Assembly (NCBI RefSeq): GCF_016767175.1
Contig: NZ_CP068564.1
Coordinates: forward strand, 620,001 to 684,000
DNA: 64,000 bases
Source: Keratinibaculum paraultunense
GTDB taxonomy: Bacteria; Bacillota; Clostridia; Tissierellales; Tepidimicrobiaceae
Direction of reading: 5' to 3'
Each line of letters begins with the position of its first letter. The first letter of the stretch is position 1. Of the stretch, positions 37,165 to 47,461 are shown in pieces. Both the position numbers and the translations under genes were made by a program. The notes under the pieces are model-generated. The model made no database searches, was not told the origin of the DNA, and saw only the letters and a list, made by a program, of their open reading frames with translations.

Positions 37165-37286
37165 TTAAACTGAACCAGAGAGTTCAGAAAGGAAAGCGTA
37201 ATAGGGGATTTGTTATGCCTTCCTTTAAAGGAAGGCATTTTTTAAAACGCAATCCTTTAATTAGGTCCAGAGAGACTAAAAGGAGG
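37165..37286 (+). promoter_or_regulatory. PyrR-type attenuator with two binding loops
   Basis: Two sequences carry the PyrR-binding loop (CCAGAGAG in a short stem): TGAACCAGAGAGTTCA at 37171-37186 and TTAGGTCCAGAGAGACTAA at 37261-37279. Between them is a terminator, ATGCCTTCC paired with GGAAGGCAT followed by TTTTTT (37215-37243). The first loop is the anti-antiterminator expected for attenuation by PyrR-UMP. The second ends 1 nt before the pyrB RBS AGGAGG, so it could also block translation. pyrR is not in the window. Confidence 0.85.
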
Positions 37287-37294
37287 TAAATAAA

Positions 37295-38218
37295 ATGACA
37301 AAGTTACGACATTTGATAGACCCTCAAGATTTTACTGTAGAGGAGTTAGAAGAACTGTTTTCTTTAGCAGATGAAATAGTTAAAAATGAAAAAAAATTTA
37401 AAAATGTGTGTGATGGGAAAATTCTTGCCACTCTATTTTATGAACCAAGTACCAGAACTAGATTTAGCTTTGAAGCAGCAATGCTTAGACTTGGAGGGCA
37501 GGTAATTGGATTTTCCGAACCAGGTTCTAGCTCTGTAATGAAAGGAGAAAGTATTCCTGACACTGTTCGAACAGTAGGTTCCTATGTGGATATTATAGCT
37601 ATGAGACATCCAAAGGAAGGAGCTCCAAGATATGCATCTTACTACTCACCAGTTCCTCTCATAAATGCAGGTGATGGGGGACATCAACATCCTACTCAAA
37701 CTTTAACCGATCTATTCACTATAAGGCAGACAAAGGGACGGTTTTCCAATATGACTATAGGACTATGTGGAGATTTAAAATTTGGTCGTACAGTCCATTC
37801 TTTAATAAAAGCTATGTCTAGATATGAGAATATAAAATTCATACTCATATCTCCTGATGAGCTAAAAGTTCCTGACTATATAAAAACAGAGATATTGGAT
37901 AGAAATTCTATAGAATATTTAGAAGTAGAAAGATTAGAAGAAGTTATACAAGAATTAGATATACTTTACATGACAAGAGTACAAAAAGAAAGATTTTTTA
38001 ATGAAGCAGATTACATTAGACTTAAAGATAGTTATATTTTGGATAAGGAAAAATTAAAATTAGCAAAAGAAGATTTAGCTATTCTCCATCCATTGCCAAG
38101 AGTAAATGAAATAAGTTATGAAGTGGATGAAGATCCAAGAGCAAAATATTTTCAACAGGTAAAATATGGGATGTATGTTAGGATGGCCCTTATTTCAAAA
38201 TTGTTGGGGGTGATGTAA
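37295..38218 (+). CDS. pyrB: Aspartate carbamoyltransferase catalytic chain
   Basis: 307 residues. The carbamoyl-phosphate motif [11 protein letters not shown] is near residue 49, [12 protein letters not shown] is in the middle and [14 protein letters not shown] is near the C-terminus. It makes carbamoyl-aspartate, the first committed step of pyrimidine synthesis. It is the first gene of pyrB-I-C-F-K-D-E, immediately behind the PyrR leader. The adjacent pyrI indicates an E. coli-like holoenzyme with regulatory chains. Confidence 0.97.
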   Translation: MTKLRHLIDPQDFTVEELEELFSLADEIVKNEKKFKNVCDGKILATLFYEPSTRTRFSFEAAMLRLGGQVIGFSEPGSSSVMKGESIPDTVRTVGSYVDIIAMRHPKEGAPRYASYYSPVPLINAGDGGHQHPTQTLTDLFTIRQTKGRFSNMTIGLCGDLKFGRTVHSLIKAMSRYENIKFILISPDELKVPDYIKTEILDRNSIEYLEVERLEEVIQELDILYMTRVQKERFFNEADYIRLKDSYILDKEKLKLAKEDLAILHPLPRVNEISYEVDEDPRAKYFQQVKYGMYVRMALISKLLGVM

Positions 38219-38646
38219 TGTTGTATATCGATAGTATAGTAAGGGGAATTGTAATAGATCATATAAAACCAGGATACGGATTTAGTATATTTAAATATTT
38301 AGGTTTAGACAAAGCAGATTTTACTGTAGCTTTAATAATGAATGCACCTAGTAAAAAGTATGGCAGGAAGGATTTAATTAAAATTGAAAATAATATAGAT
38401 TTAGACTTAACTATGTTAGGATTTATAGATCCTAATATAACTGTAAACATAATAGAAGATGAAAAGATAGTTGAAAAAATAAACTTATCTTTACCAGAAA
38501 AGGTTGAAGGTATAATTAAATGTAAAAATCCAAGATGTGTAACTTCTACAGAAAGGAATATAGTTCATAGATTTGTATTAGTAGATGAGGAAAAAGGCAT
38601 ATACAAATGTGAATATTGCGATCAGATATATTCTTGGGAGGGTTAA
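38218..38646 (+). CDS. pyrI: Aspartate carbamoyltransferase regulatory chain
   Basis: 142 residues. The N-terminal allosteric domain is followed by a C-terminal zinc domain with four cysteines, CKNPRC and CEYC. PyrI binds CTP or ATP and tunes PyrB activity. The start codon overlaps the pyrB stop (TAATG), indicating translational coupling. PyrI occurs in enterobacteria, archaea and many Clostridia but not in Bacillus, which supports a clostridial host. Confidence 0.95.
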   Translation: MLYIDSIVRGIVIDHIKPGYGFSIFKYLGLDKADFTVALIMNAPSKKYGRKDLIKIENNIDLDLTMLGFIDPNITVNIIEDEKIVEKINLSLPEKVEGIIKCKNPRCVTSTERNIVHRFVLVDEEKGIYKCEYCDQIYSWEG

Positions 38647-38647
38647 G

Positions 38648-39850
38648 ATGGAAGTATTAATTAAAAATTGTAGAGTTATAGATGAAACAAAGGATTTTGT
38701 TGGAGATATATATATAAAAGATGGGAAGATTACAGATTTTGGAGCGAAGTTATCTTACCCTTCTCCTAGTATAGATGCGAGAAATTTAGCAGTAATGCCT
38801 TCCTTTATAGATATGCATGCTCATTTTAGAGAGCCAGGATATACCTATAAGGAAGACATATATACAGGTAGTTTAGCAGCTTTAAAGGGAGGTTATACAT
38901 TAGTAAATCTAATGGCCAATACAAATCCTATATGTAGTAGTTTAGAAGTAGTAGATTTTGTATTGGATAAAGCAAAAAAATTGGATTTAATAGATATCCA
39001 TCAAAGTGTTTCTATAACAAAGGATTTTGATGGGAAAACTTTACAACATTTGGAACATATAGATCCTAGAATTAAGTTTATTTCAGATGATGGAAAAGGT
39101 GTGCAATCCAATTTGGTCATGTATCAAGCTATGAAAATAGCTAAGGAAAAAGGTTTGACTATTATAGCTCATGAAGAAGATGAGGATATAGTATATATAG
39201 ATACTAGACTTTCAGAAAATCTAATGACTTTAAGGGATATATATTTATCTAAGCTAACAGGGGCTTCATTGCATTTAGCCCATGTTAGCACCAAGGAATC
39301 CATTGAATGGATCAGAAAAGCTAAAAAGGAGATAGCTAATTTAAGCTGCGAGGTAACCCCTCATCATATAGCTTTATATGATTTGGATTATAAGGTTAAT
39401 CCACCGATAAGGAAAAAAGAAGATGTAAGAGCTATTGTAGCAGGAATAAAAGATGGTACTGTAGATGTTATATCTACAGATCATGCTCCTCATTCAAAGG
39501 AGGATAAGGAAAAGGGTTCTCCTGGTATATCTGGATTAGAGACGGCTTTTCCCATATGCTATACTTATTTGGTAAAGAAGGGAGAAATCTCATTAAATAG
39601 ACTTTCTCAACTTATGTCTGCAACTCCAGGAAGATTGATGGGAGTTAATAAGGGAAAAATCAAAGTGGGTTATGATGGGGATATAGTACTGTTAGATTTA
39701 GACAAGGAGTTTACCATAGATGAAAAAGATTTTGTATCCAAAGGTAAAAACACACCTTTTAATGGTAAAAAAGTTTATGGTAAAGTAGTAGCTACTATTA
39801 GAAAAGGGGAACTAAAGTATAATGGGGGGATAAATATTGATAATAGATAA
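38648..39850 (+). CDS. pyrC: Dihydroorotase
   Basis: 400 residues from the ATG at 38648, behind GGAGGG. The amidohydrolase metal motif DMHAHFREPG is near residue 55, with later metal-binding histidines in HVST and the catalytic STDHAPHSKEDK segment. It closes carbamoyl-aspartate to dihydroorotate. It begins 1 nt after the pyrI stop codon and its end overlaps the pyrF start by 14 nt. This is the class I (bacillary/clostridial) type. Confidence 0.95.
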   Translation: MEVLIKNCRVIDETKDFVGDIYIKDGKITDFGAKLSYPSPSIDARNLAVMPSFIDMHAHFREPGYTYKEDIYTGSLAALKGGYTLVNLMANTNPICSSLEVVDFVLDKAKKLDLIDIHQSVSITKDFDGKTLQHLEHIDPRIKFISDDGKGVQSNLVMYQAMKIAKEKGLTIIAHEEDEDIVYIDTRLSENLMTLRDIYLSKLTGASLHLAHVSTKESIEWIRKAKKEIANLSCEVTPHHIALYDLDYKVNPPIRKKEDVRAIVAGIKDGTVDVISTDHAPHSKEDKEKGSPGISGLETAFPICYTYLVKKGEISLNRLSQLMSATPGRLMGVNKGKIKVGYDGDIVLLDLDKEFTIDEKDFVSKGKNTPFNGKKVYGKVVATIRKGELKYNGGINIDNR

Positions 39851-40718
39851 GCTTTTCAAAGAAGTTGAAAAAAAAGGAAATGTATGTGTAGGATTGGATA
39901 GCCATTTAGAATATATACCTGATCATATAAAAGAAAAGTACCAAGATGTAGATGAGATATTATTTCAATTTAACAAAAATATAATAGATAGAACTATGGA
40001 TATAGTTCCAGTGTATAAATTACAAATTGCTTTTTATGAAGCCTATGGAATAAAAGGATTGGTTGCATATAAAAGAACTATAGAATACATAAGGAATAAT
40101 GGCATAATAACAATAGGAGATATAAAAAGAGGAGATATAGCTTCTACAGCTGAAATGTATGCTAAGGCTCATTTTGAAGGGGATTTTCAGGTAGATTTTA
40201 TTACATTAAATCCATATATGGGATTTGATAGTATAACTCCATATTTGAAATATATCGACAAAGGAGATAAAGGGATATTTGTACTTCTTAGAACTTCTAA
40301 TCCAGGAGCAAAGGATATACAATATCTAGAGATTAGTTCCTCAGAGGATACCCAATCGAAAAAATTATATTATCATGTAGGAGATAAATTATATGAAATG
40401 GGTTCAAAGTATATAGGAAGTTGTGGATATAGTAGTATAGGGGCAGTAGTAGGAGGTACCCATAGGGATGAAGCCGAAGAGATTAGAGGAAGATATAAAA
40501 ATATGTTTTTTTTAATACCAGGATATGGACATCAAGGAGGAAAAGGTGAGGATGTAGCTCTTTATTTGAGTGATGGCAATGGAGGTGTTGTAAATTCCTC
40601 TAGAGGAATTATTACCGCTTATAAAAGTTACGAAGATGGAGAAGAAAATTATGATAAATATGCAAGAGATGCAGTATTAGCCATGAAGGAGGATATTGAA
40701 AGTGAAGGAAGGGTATAG
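39837..40718 (+). CDS. pyrF: Orotidine 5'-phosphate decarboxylase
   Basis: 293 residues from a TTG behind GGGGGGA. It has the long PyrF form: VGLDSHLEYIP near the start, the active-site segment GDIKRGDIASTA, and PGYGHQGGKGEDVA near the C-terminus. It converts OMP to UMP, the last step of the pathway. Its start is inside the end of pyrC and its end overlaps the pyrK start. Confidence 0.94.
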   Translation: MIIDKLFKEVEKKGNVCVGLDSHLEYIPDHIKEKYQDVDEILFQFNKNIIDRTMDIVPVYKLQIAFYEAYGIKGLVAYKRTIEYIRNNGIITIGDIKRGDIASTAEMYAKAHFEGDFQVDFITLNPYMGFDSITPYLKYIDKGDKGIFVLLRTSNPGAKDIQYLEISSSEDTQSKKLYYHVGDKLYEMGSKYIGSCGYSSIGAVVGGTHRDEAEEIRGRYKNMFFLIPGYGHQGGKGEDVALYLSDGNGGVVNSSRGIITAYKSYEDGEENYDKYARDAVLAMKEDIESEGRV

Positions 40719-41439
40719 GGAAGTTACTATTTGTTCCAACAGAGAAATAGCAACTGACATATATGAAATGAAAATAAAAGAAACAGGGATCTTAGGAGTT
40801 CCTGGTCAATTTTATATGTTAAGGGGTTGGCAAGGATTAGATCCTTTTTTACCTAGACCTATTAGTATATGTGATATTTCAGATGATGAAATTACTTTTT
40901 TGTATGAGATTAGAGGTAAGGGAACAGGTATCATGGCTGGTTTAAAGGCAATGGATAGAATAGAGATATTAGGACCTTTAGGAAATGGATTTGAGCTAAA
41001 TTCAAAAGGAAATATTGCAATAATATCTGGAGGTATTGGAATAGCACCGATGATATATACCATGAAAAGTATTGATAGTCCTATAGATTTTTATTGTGGA
41101 TTTAGAGATGAAGTTTACTATATAGATGAGATAAAAAAATATGTAAATAATATATATATAACTACGGAAGATGGCTCTGTTGGACATAAGGGATTTATCA
41201 CAGAGTTATTTGTTCCAGATAGATATGATATGGTCATGACATGTGGACCTATTCCAATGATGAAAAAGGTAGTAGAAATGTGCAAGGATAAAGTTCCCGT
41301 ATTTATATCTATGGAAAGTAGAATGGCTTGTGGCATAGGTGCTTGTTTAGGTTGTAGTATTGAAACTACTTGGGGAATGAAAAGAGTATGTAAAGATGGA
41401 CCAGTTTTTTCTGGTGAGGAGGTAATCTTTTATGATTGA
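40702..41439 (+). CDS. pyrK: Dihydroorotate dehydrogenase electron-transfer subunit
   Basis: 245 residues from the GTG at 40702, 9 nt after AAGGAGG; an alternative TTG at 40696 is only 3 nt from the RBS. The FAD/NAD-binding ferredoxin-reductase fold shows [10 protein letters not shown] and [14 protein letters not shown]. The C-terminal [2Fe-2S] cysteines are in [14 protein letters not shown] and VCKDGPVF. PyrK links PyrD to NAD. It overlaps pyrF upstream and pyrD downstream. Confidence 0.93.
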   Translation: MKEGYREVTICSNREIATDIYEMKIKETGILGVPGQFYMLRGWQGLDPFLPRPISICDISDDEITFLYEIRGKGTGIMAGLKAMDRIEILGPLGNGFELNSKGNIAIISGGIGIAPMIYTMKSIDSPIDFYCGFRDEVYYIDEIKKYVNNIYITTEDGSVGHKGFITELFVPDRYDMVMTCGPIPMMKKVVEMCKDKVPVFISMESRMACGIGACLGCSIETTWGMKRVCKDGPVFSGEEVIFYD

Positions 41440-42334
41440 TACAAGAGTTGAAATTGCTCAAGTAGAATTTAAGAATCCAGTGATTGCAGCCTCAGGTACC
41501 TTTGGATTTGGAAAAGAATATGGAGAGTATTTACCTATTTCTAAATTAGGAGGCATATGTACCAAAGGGTTGACATTAAATAAGCGAGAAGGGAATAAAG
41601 GGATAAGAATATATGAGACTACAGGAGGAATTTTAAATAGTATAGGATTGCAAAATCCAGGAATTGATGGTTTTATAAAGGAAGAACTTTCGTTCATGGA
41701 AAATGAGGATACGGTAATATTGGCTAATGTTGGTGGAAGTACTATAGAAGAATATATTAAGGCAGTGGAGAAGTTAAATGATACCAGCATAGATATGATA
41801 GAGTTAAATATATCCTGTCCTAATGTTAAAGAGGGAGGTATGGCTTTTGGAATTAAATCAGAAGTAGCTGAAGGGATAGTTTCAAAGGTCAGAGGAGTAT
41901 GTAAAAAACCTTTAATAGTAAAATTATCACCAAATGCCGAGGATATAGTTCATATGGCACAATGTTGTGAAAGAGCTGGCGCAGACGGTTTATCCCTTGT
42001 AAATACATTTAGTGCTATGGCAATAGATATATATTCAAAGAAACCAGTATTTAATAATATATTGGCAGGATTATCTGGTCCTTGTATCAAGCCTATTGCT
42101 CTTAGGATGGTATATGAGGTATCTAAAGCAGTAAATATACCGGTTATAGGTATAGGTGGGATAATGGATTATAAAGATGCTATTGAGTTTATTATGGCAG
42201 GGGCATATGCAGTTCAAATAGGAAGTGGTAACTTTATAAATCCTCATATATGTTTGGATATAATTGATGGAATAGAAAGGTTTATGGAAGAAGAAGGGAT
42301 AAAATCTATTGAGGAGATAAGAGGAGTGATTTAA
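41432..42334 (+). CDS. pyrD: Dihydroorotate dehydrogenase (NAD-dependent, PyrDB type)
   Basis: 300 residues. FMN-barrel motifs include [18 protein letters not shown], the active-site region [13 protein letters not shown] with the class 1B cysteine, and [19 protein letters not shown]. With PyrK it oxidises dihydroorotate to orotate using NAD. The start overlaps the end of pyrK by 8 nt. This type does not depend on fumarate or quinone and suits an anaerobe. Confidence 0.95.
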   Translation: MIDTRVEIAQVEFKNPVIAASGTFGFGKEYGEYLPISKLGGICTKGLTLNKREGNKGIRIYETTGGILNSIGLQNPGIDGFIKEELSFMENEDTVILANVGGSTIEEYIKAVEKLNDTSIDMIELNISCPNVKEGGMAFGIKSEVAEGIVSKVRGVCKKPLIVKLSPNAEDIVHMAQCCERAGADGLSLVNTFSAMAIDIYSKKPVFNNILAGLSGPCIKPIALRMVYEVSKAVNIPVIGIGGIMDYKDAIEFIMAGAYAVQIGSGNFINPHICLDIIDGIERFMEEEGIKSIEEIRGVI

Positions 42335-42335
42335 T

Positions 42336-42899
42336 ATGTTGTTGAATTTATTAAAGGATACAGGAGCCTTAATGGAGGGACATTTTTTATTATCTTCTGG
42401 GAAGCATAGCGATGGTTATGTCCAATGTGCTAAATTGTTGATGTATCCTGATAAGGCAGAAAAGGCTATTGGATTAATAGCGGATAAATTAAAAGATATA
42501 GATTTTGATATAGTTGTTGGACCTGCTATGGGAGGTATAATTGTAAGCTATGAATTAGCTCGTCAAACGGGAAAACCTGGTATATTTGTAGAAAGAGAAG
42601 ATGGTAAGATGAAATTAAGAAGGGGGTTTTCCATAGAAAAAGGGCAAAAGATATTAATAGCTGAAGATGTGGTAACTACTGGTAAATCATCTTATGAAGC
42701 TATAAAAGCTGTAGAGGAACAAGGTGGTGAAGTTGTAGGAATTGCTTGTATCGTAGATAGAAGTGATGGAGATATTAGGTACCCTATATATAGCGGAATA
42801 AAACTTAATATAAATACCTATGATGAAGGTAATTGTCCTTTATGTAAACAAAACATACCAATAGAAAAGCCAGGAAGTAGAAAAATAACTGCCAAATAG
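42336..42899 (+). CDS. pyrE: Orotate phosphoribosyltransferase
   Basis: 187 residues. The PRPP-binding motif [18 protein letters not shown] is near residue 106. [15 protein letters not shown] at the N-terminus is typical. It makes OMP from orotate and PRPP. It starts 1 nt after pyrD and closes the operon. The C-terminal CPLCK segment adds a CxxC pair found in many clostridial PyrE proteins. Confidence 0.95.
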   Translation: MLLNLLKDTGALMEGHFLLSSGKHSDGYVQCAKLLMYPDKAEKAIGLIADKLKDIDFDIVVGPAMGGIIVSYELARQTGKPGIFVEREDGKMKLRRGFSIEKGQKILIAEDVVTTGKSSYEAIKAVEEQGGEVVGIACIVDRSDGDIRYPIYSGIKLNINTYDEGNCPLCKQNIPIEKPGSRKITAK

Positions 42900-42914
42900 G
42901 CAGCTATTTTTCTA
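42882..42914. terminator. Bidirectional terminator between pyrE and the DegV gene
   Basis: AAAAATAACTGCC pairs with GGCAGCTATTTTT. It contains the pyrE stop codon and the last codons of the converging gene. Confidence 0.75.
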
Positions 42915-43752
42915 AATATGCTATACCGACAGTTCCAGGACCACAGTGACTTGAGATAACACAGCCTGTATTTGTAATATGTATGTTTTCTACATTAATA
43001 TGGGTAGCTAATTGTTCTTTTAAGTAGTTTACAGATTCTCCTCCTTGGAAATGGGAAATAAATAGTCTAGAAGGATCTATATTATGAGCATTTTTTAGAA
43101 CATCTTTAAGCATTACATCTACAACTTTACTTTTTCTTCCTCTAACTTTTTGAGCTATTGTCAATTCACCATCAACTACTTTGATTATAGGTTTTATTTT
43201 TAAAACATTGCCTATTAGATGTTGAATAGCAGACAATCTACCTCCTAGATGAAGATATTCTAAAGTGTCCATTACAAAAGCAGTTTTTACTTTATGGGTT
43301 AATTGCTGAATTTTCTTAGAAATATTTTCTATATTCATACCTTGTTTAATAAAATCACATGCTTTTAGCACTAAGAGTCCTATACCTGTAGATAGATTAT
43401 AGGTATCAATAATTTTAATATTATTATCAGGGAATGATTTCTTGGCTATATTTGCATTTTGAAAAGTAGAGGATAGTTTTGAAGACAATCCAATGTATAA
43501 AATATCATTTCCCTTGTCAATATAAGGCTTAAATGCATCTATAAAATCCTGTGGGGATGGCGCAGCTGTTTTAGGAATTTTACCTAATTCATTAATTTTT
43601 TCATAGAGACCTGTTTGATCTATATCTATACTGTCTTTATAAATTTTATCGTCAAAAATAACATATGAGGGCACTATTGATATATCGTTTTCATTAATTA
43701 GCTCTTTAGATAAATCACTAGTACTGTCAGTAAATATTTTAATATTATTCAT
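42904..43752 (-). CDS. DegV-family fatty-acid-binding protein
   Basis: 282 residues from the third methionine codon; GAGGAGG is 9 nt upstream of it, while the other candidate starts touch the RBS. DegV signatures are IFTDSTSDLSKELI, TAAPSPQDFIDAF, and a LEYLHLGGRLSAIQ segment. DegV/FakB proteins bind a fatty acid for phosphorylation by FakA, which supports use of external fatty acids. No FakA kinase is adjacent, so this role is inferred from the family. Single gene. Confidence 0.88.
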   Translation of the reverse strand: MNNIKIFTDSTSDLSKELINENDISIVPSYVIFDDKIYKDSIDIDQTGLYEKINELGKIPKTAAPSPQDFIDAFKPYIDKGNDILYIGLSSKLSSTFQNANIAKKSFPDNNIKIIDTYNLSTGIGLLVLKACDFIKQGMNIENISKKIQQLTHKVKTAFVMDTLEYLHLGGRLSAIQHLIGNVLKIKPIIKVVDGELTIAQKVRGRKSKVVDVMLKDVLKNAHNIDPSRLFISHFQGGESVNYLKEQLATHINVENIHITNTGCVISSHCGPGTVGIAYLEK

Positions 43753-43860
43753 CAGATTCATCCTCCTCAAAATACAATTATAGATAAGCTAAATTAAGTG
43801 ACGATTATTATTATATCAAATAAAAAAAGATTTACATTATATTTTAGCAAATAAATATTT

Positions 43861-43898
43861 AAGTCTATAGAAAATCCCTTAGGATTTTCTATAGACTT
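43861..43898. terminator. Terminator of the LysM-protein gene
   Basis: AAGTCTATAGAAAATCC pairs perfectly with its complement around a 4-nt loop, 11 nt after the stop codon of the leftward gene. Confidence 0.75.
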
Positions 43899-43908
43899 TT
43901 AATTTATT

Positions 43909-44625
43909 CTAAATAAATCGCAATGTATTTTTTATTCCTTGAATATGATTTTTTTCAGCCCATATTATTAGATGATTGTATTCTATTTCATTTATATTTA
44001 TTGGTTTGGGGTATTTTACTATTAATGCAGCTTGGTTATCCATCTCTTTACTTTGATCTTTCGAAGGCATAATTAAACATCCTTCTTGATTACCAATTTT
44101 AATATTTCTTATATTTGGATCTAGTCCATAAGGATTTAGATTTTGATAAGCTTCTTCTTTACATATTTCATCTGTAGGTAGATCAGAGTTTATGACAGAA
44201 ACTATAAAGTATCCTGTTGCTCCTTCATAGTAATTTTCTTCTACTTTTTCCCAAGAGGAGGGGTATTTAAATGTGATTTTATATAATTCACTTTTATAAT
44301 CATCCCAATATTTTGGAATACATAAAACGTCTCCTACAGTTAAATTATTTGGATTTACATTGGGATTTGACCTTATAAGTAAACTTAATGGTATGTGGTT
44401 TTTTCTAGCAATTAAGTATAGGGTATCTCCTTTTTTAATCATATAAGGGAAAGTACCAGGGGGACATTCTTCTTTGGGGGCTAAAGGTATGGATATTATT
44501 TGTCCCATAGTTAGCATATTAGGATTTATCTCAGGATTAGCTTTTAATATAGTTTCTATTGATATATTATACATTTGAGCTATTGTATAGATGGTATCTT
44601 CAGGTTTAACTATATGATAGTTCAT
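43909..44625 (-). CDS. Protein with two LysM domains and a C-terminal unknown domain
   Basis: 238 residues from the third methionine codon, behind AAAGGAG. Two LysM repeats, about 1-45 (DTIYTIAQMYNISIETILKANPEINP) and about 55-100, should bind N-acetylglucosamine polymers such as peptidoglycan. The C-terminal about 125 residues (KITFKYPSSWEKVEENYYEG) resemble PsbP/DUF-type small binding domains, but I cannot name the family with certainty. No signal peptide is visible, as is common for spore-coat or cortex LysM proteins made in the mother cell. It is divergent from the gerA operon, so a spore role is plausible but unproved. Confidence 0.78.
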   Translation of the reverse strand: MNYHIVKPEDTIYTIAQMYNISIETILKANPEINPNMLTMGQIISIPLAPKEECPPGTFPYMIKKGDTLYLIARKNHIPLSLLIRSNPNVNPNNLTVGDVLCIPKYWDDYKSELYKITFKYPSSWEKVEENYYEGATGYFIVSVINSDLPTDEICKEEAYQNLNPYGLDPNIRNIKIGNQEGCLIMPSKDQSKEMDNQAALIVKYPKPININEIEYNHLIIWAEKNHIQGIKNTLRFI

Positions 44626-44744
44626 AAACATCTCCTTTCTAAACATTCTAATATAGTATATTGTATTTAACTATTTTTTGTTCATGAAACTTTTAATATA
44701 TATCATAATTTTTAAGTTAAAGGAAATACTATTTAGGAGTATAC

Positions 44745-46205
44745 TTGCAGAGGATGATAAATTTGGTATCAAAATCTCTTAAAATAAACAAGGAACAAAT
44801 AAAAAGTTTATTTAACAATACTAGTGATTTAGTGGTTTATGAATTTGAAACTTTAAATAATATAAAGCTTATGATTTGTTATATTGAAGGATTTGTTGAA
44901 AAAAGTTTATTGGATAGAGACATAATTAAACCTATTATATTAAATTTAGATGATAATAGAGATATAAAAAAGGTTTTATATGTATCCAATGTAAATGAAT
45001 TTAATAGTTTACAGGAAATAGCAGATAAAATGGTATATGGCGGTGTAGCCTTGTTTGTAGACAAGGTTAGCCAGTGCTATGTGGTTAATTTAAATCATTG
45101 GGATAAAAGATCAATAGAAGAACCTCAATCGGAAGCAGTAATTAGAGGACCTAAAGAAGGATTTATTGAAGATTTAGCTACCAATAAAGTAATGCTTAGA
45201 CGAAGAATAAGAAATAATAATTTGGTATTTGAAGACTATATAGTGGGAAAACAAACAAGGACTAGCATTTCTATAGCATACATACAGGATGTTGTAAATG
45301 AAGAAGTGTTAGCAGAAGTAAAAAAAAGAATAAATTGGAACATAGATATTGATGGAATATTGGAAAGTGGATACATTCAACAACTGATTGAAGATAATCC
45401 ATCATCTTTAATTTGTACCATAGGAGATACTCAAAAACCAGATGTAGTTGCTGGCAAATTATTAGAGGGGAGAGTTGCAGTGTTTTGTGATGGTACTCCC
45501 CATGTATTAACTATGCCTAAATTATTTATAGAAGATATTCAATCTAGTGAAGACTATTATTCAAGACCATTTTATGCAACTTTTTTAAGATTGTTAAGGA
45601 TTAATTGTCTTCTTTTAAGTATAATTTTGCCAGGATTACATGTAGCATTACAAACCTTTCATCAAGAGATGATTCCTACTGTGCTCTTGACAACTATGGC
45701 TGGTGCAAGGGAAGGAGTGCCTTTTCCAGCAATGATTGAGGCTTTTTTTATGACATTTATGCTTGAGTTGATGAAAGAATCAGGTATTAGACTTCCAAGA
45801 GCAGTGGGCTCTGCAGTAAGTATTGTAGGGGCATTAGTATTAGGGCAAGCTGCAGTAGAAGCAGGATTAGTATCTGCCCCCATGGTAATTGTAGTTGCAG
45901 CTACAGCTATAGCAGAGTTTGCTGTTCCTGCTTTAACGGAAGCTATAATAATATATAGATTCATATTTATTTTATTGGGAGGTTTTATGGGTTTATATGC
46001 TATTACATGTGGAATTATTGTCATTTCAATTCAAATTTTATCACTAAATTCTTTTGGTATACCTTATGGTTTTCCTTTAGCTCCAGTAAATAAACAAGGA
46101 CTTAAGGACTCTGTTGTAAGATTTCCATTGCGAAGTTTTATATATAGACCTAAATCTTTAGAAAAAAGAAATATAATAAGGCAGAAAGATATACGGAAGA
46201 AGTGA
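44745..46205 (+). CDS. gerA: Spore germination protein, GerA family (A subunit)
   Basis: 486 residues, from a TTG 5 nt after AGGAG; the ATG at 44754 is an alternative. A soluble N-terminal region (about 1-270) with IRGPKEGFIEDLATNKVMLRR-type GerA signature is followed by about five membrane helices (about 280-450) and a basic tail. GerA-family proteins form the channel-like subunit of germinant receptors in the inner spore membrane. It is followed by gerC and gerB homologues with short gaps, a complete receptor. The germinant cannot be deduced. Confidence 0.92.
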   Translation: MQRMINLVSKSLKINKEQIKSLFNNTSDLVVYEFETLNNIKLMICYIEGFVEKSLLDRDIIKPIILNLDDNRDIKKVLYVSNVNEFNSLQEIADKMVYGGVALFVDKVSQCYVVNLNHWDKRSIEEPQSEAVIRGPKEGFIEDLATNKVMLRRRIRNNNLVFEDYIVGKQTRTSISIAYIQDVVNEEVLAEVKKRINWNIDIDGILESGYIQQLIEDNPSSLICTIGDTQKPDVVAGKLLEGRVAVFCDGTPHVLTMPKLFIEDIQSSEDYYSRPFYATFLRLLRINCLLLSIILPGLHVALQTFHQEMIPTVLLTTMAGAREGVPFPAMIEAFFMTFMLELMKESGIRLPRAVGSAVSIVGALVLGQAAVEAGLVSAPMVIVVAATAIAEFAVPALTEAIIIYRFIFILLGGFMGLYAITCGIIVISIQILSLNSFGIPYGFPLAPVNKQGLKDSVVRFPLRSFIYRPKSLEKRNIIRQKDIRKK

Positions 46206-46212
46206 TTATGCG

Positions 46213-47460
46213 ATGAAGAAGGTTTTATTATTAAGTATATTTTTAATAATAACTTTGATATTAACAGGATGTTGGAATGCTACAGAGTTAAATAATATTG
46301 GAATTACTTTACTATTGGGGCTTGATATAGAAAATGGTAAAGTAGTTTTAACTGCTGAAGTTATCAATCCTACTTCAGCAAAGGAAAAAACTAGTATGGA
46401 AAGAGATTATGTTGTAAAATATGTTCAAGGTATTGGAAACAATATATTTGAAGCTTTTAGGGATATTACTTTAAAATTTGATAGAAGAATTTTTGTAGCA
46501 CATAATAAGGTGATAATACTAGGAGAAGAATTTGCTAAAAAAGGATTGATAAAAGAAATAGATCTTTTATCTAGGGATAATGAAGAGAGAGAAACAGCAT
46601 ATTTATTTGTTGCAAAAGGAGCTAAAGCTTATGAAGTTATGGGAATTAATAATGGGCTTGAAGAAATACCTGCTAATTATTTATTGAAATTAATTGAAAA
46701 TTATAAATTAAATCCTAAAGCTATGAATATTGATATAATACATTTTTTAAAGGATTATTATGATAGGGGTATAGAACCAACATTGGGAATAATAGAGAAA
46801 AAAAACAAAAAACAAATAATGAAAATGTCCAATACATCTAATGAAAAATATGAATTATCCATATTAGGTTCAGCAGTTTTTAATAAAGATAGATTGGTTG
46901 GATATTTAGATGGAAATGATACTAAAGGATTAAATTTTATAAAAGGAAGGGTAAAGCATGGAATTATAGTATTCCCTATTCCAGAAACTTATATGGATAA
47001 AGAAACTGTGAACTTTTTCCTATCAAAGGATAAAATTGAAAACAAAGATCTAGATTTAAATACATTGGATATAACAAAAACAAAAACTAAAAATGATATT
47101 GAAATAATAGACGGAAATATAATTTTAAAGACCAATATTGTTTTAAGGGGAATGATTTGGGAAATACAAGAGGATATAGATATGACTAAATTAGAGAATA
47201 TAAAAATATTAGAAGACGCTTGTTCTTATGCAGTAGAAGAAGGTGTAAGGAGTACTTTTATGAAGGCTCAGAATGAGTTTAGAATGGATATATTTGGATT
47301 TGGAGATATATTTCATAGGAAATATCCTAAGGAATGGGCAAAAATCAAACATAATTGGAATGAAATCTTTTCCCAAACAGATGTGGAGATAGAAGTTAAA
47401 ACAAATATAATAAGAACAGGTCTTACTAACATACCTGCTAATAATGTTAAAGGAGATTAA
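46213..47460 (+). CDS. gerC: Spore germination lipoprotein, Ger(x)C family
   Basis: 415 residues. The signal peptide ends in ILTGC with the lipidated cysteine at residue 20, followed by the family-typical WNATELNNIGIT. It is the outer-face lipoprotein subunit of a germinant receptor. It lies 7 nt after the A subunit and 1 nt before the B subunit. The order A-C-B differs from the A-B-C order of Bacillus gerA, which is common in Clostridia. Confidence 0.92.
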   Translation: MKKVLLLSIFLIITLILTGCWNATELNNIGITLLLGLDIENGKVVLTAEVINPTSAKEKTSMERDYVVKYVQGIGNNIFEAFRDITLKFDRRIFVAHNKVIILGEEFAKKGLIKEIDLLSRDNEERETAYLFVAKGAKAYEVMGINNGLEEIPANYLLKLIENYKLNPKAMNIDIIHFLKDYYDRGIEPTLGIIEKKNKKQIMKMSNTSNEKYELSILGSAVFNKDRLVGYLDGNDTKGLNFIKGRVKHGIIVFPIPETYMDKETVNFFLSKDKIENKDLDLNTLDITKTKTKNDIEIIDGNIILKTNIVLRGMIWEIQEDIDMTKLENIKILEDACSYAVEEGVRSTFMKAQNEFRMDIFGFGDIFHRKYPKEWAKIKHNWNEIFSQTDVEIEVKTNIIRTGLTNIPANNVKGD

Positions 47461-47461
47461 C

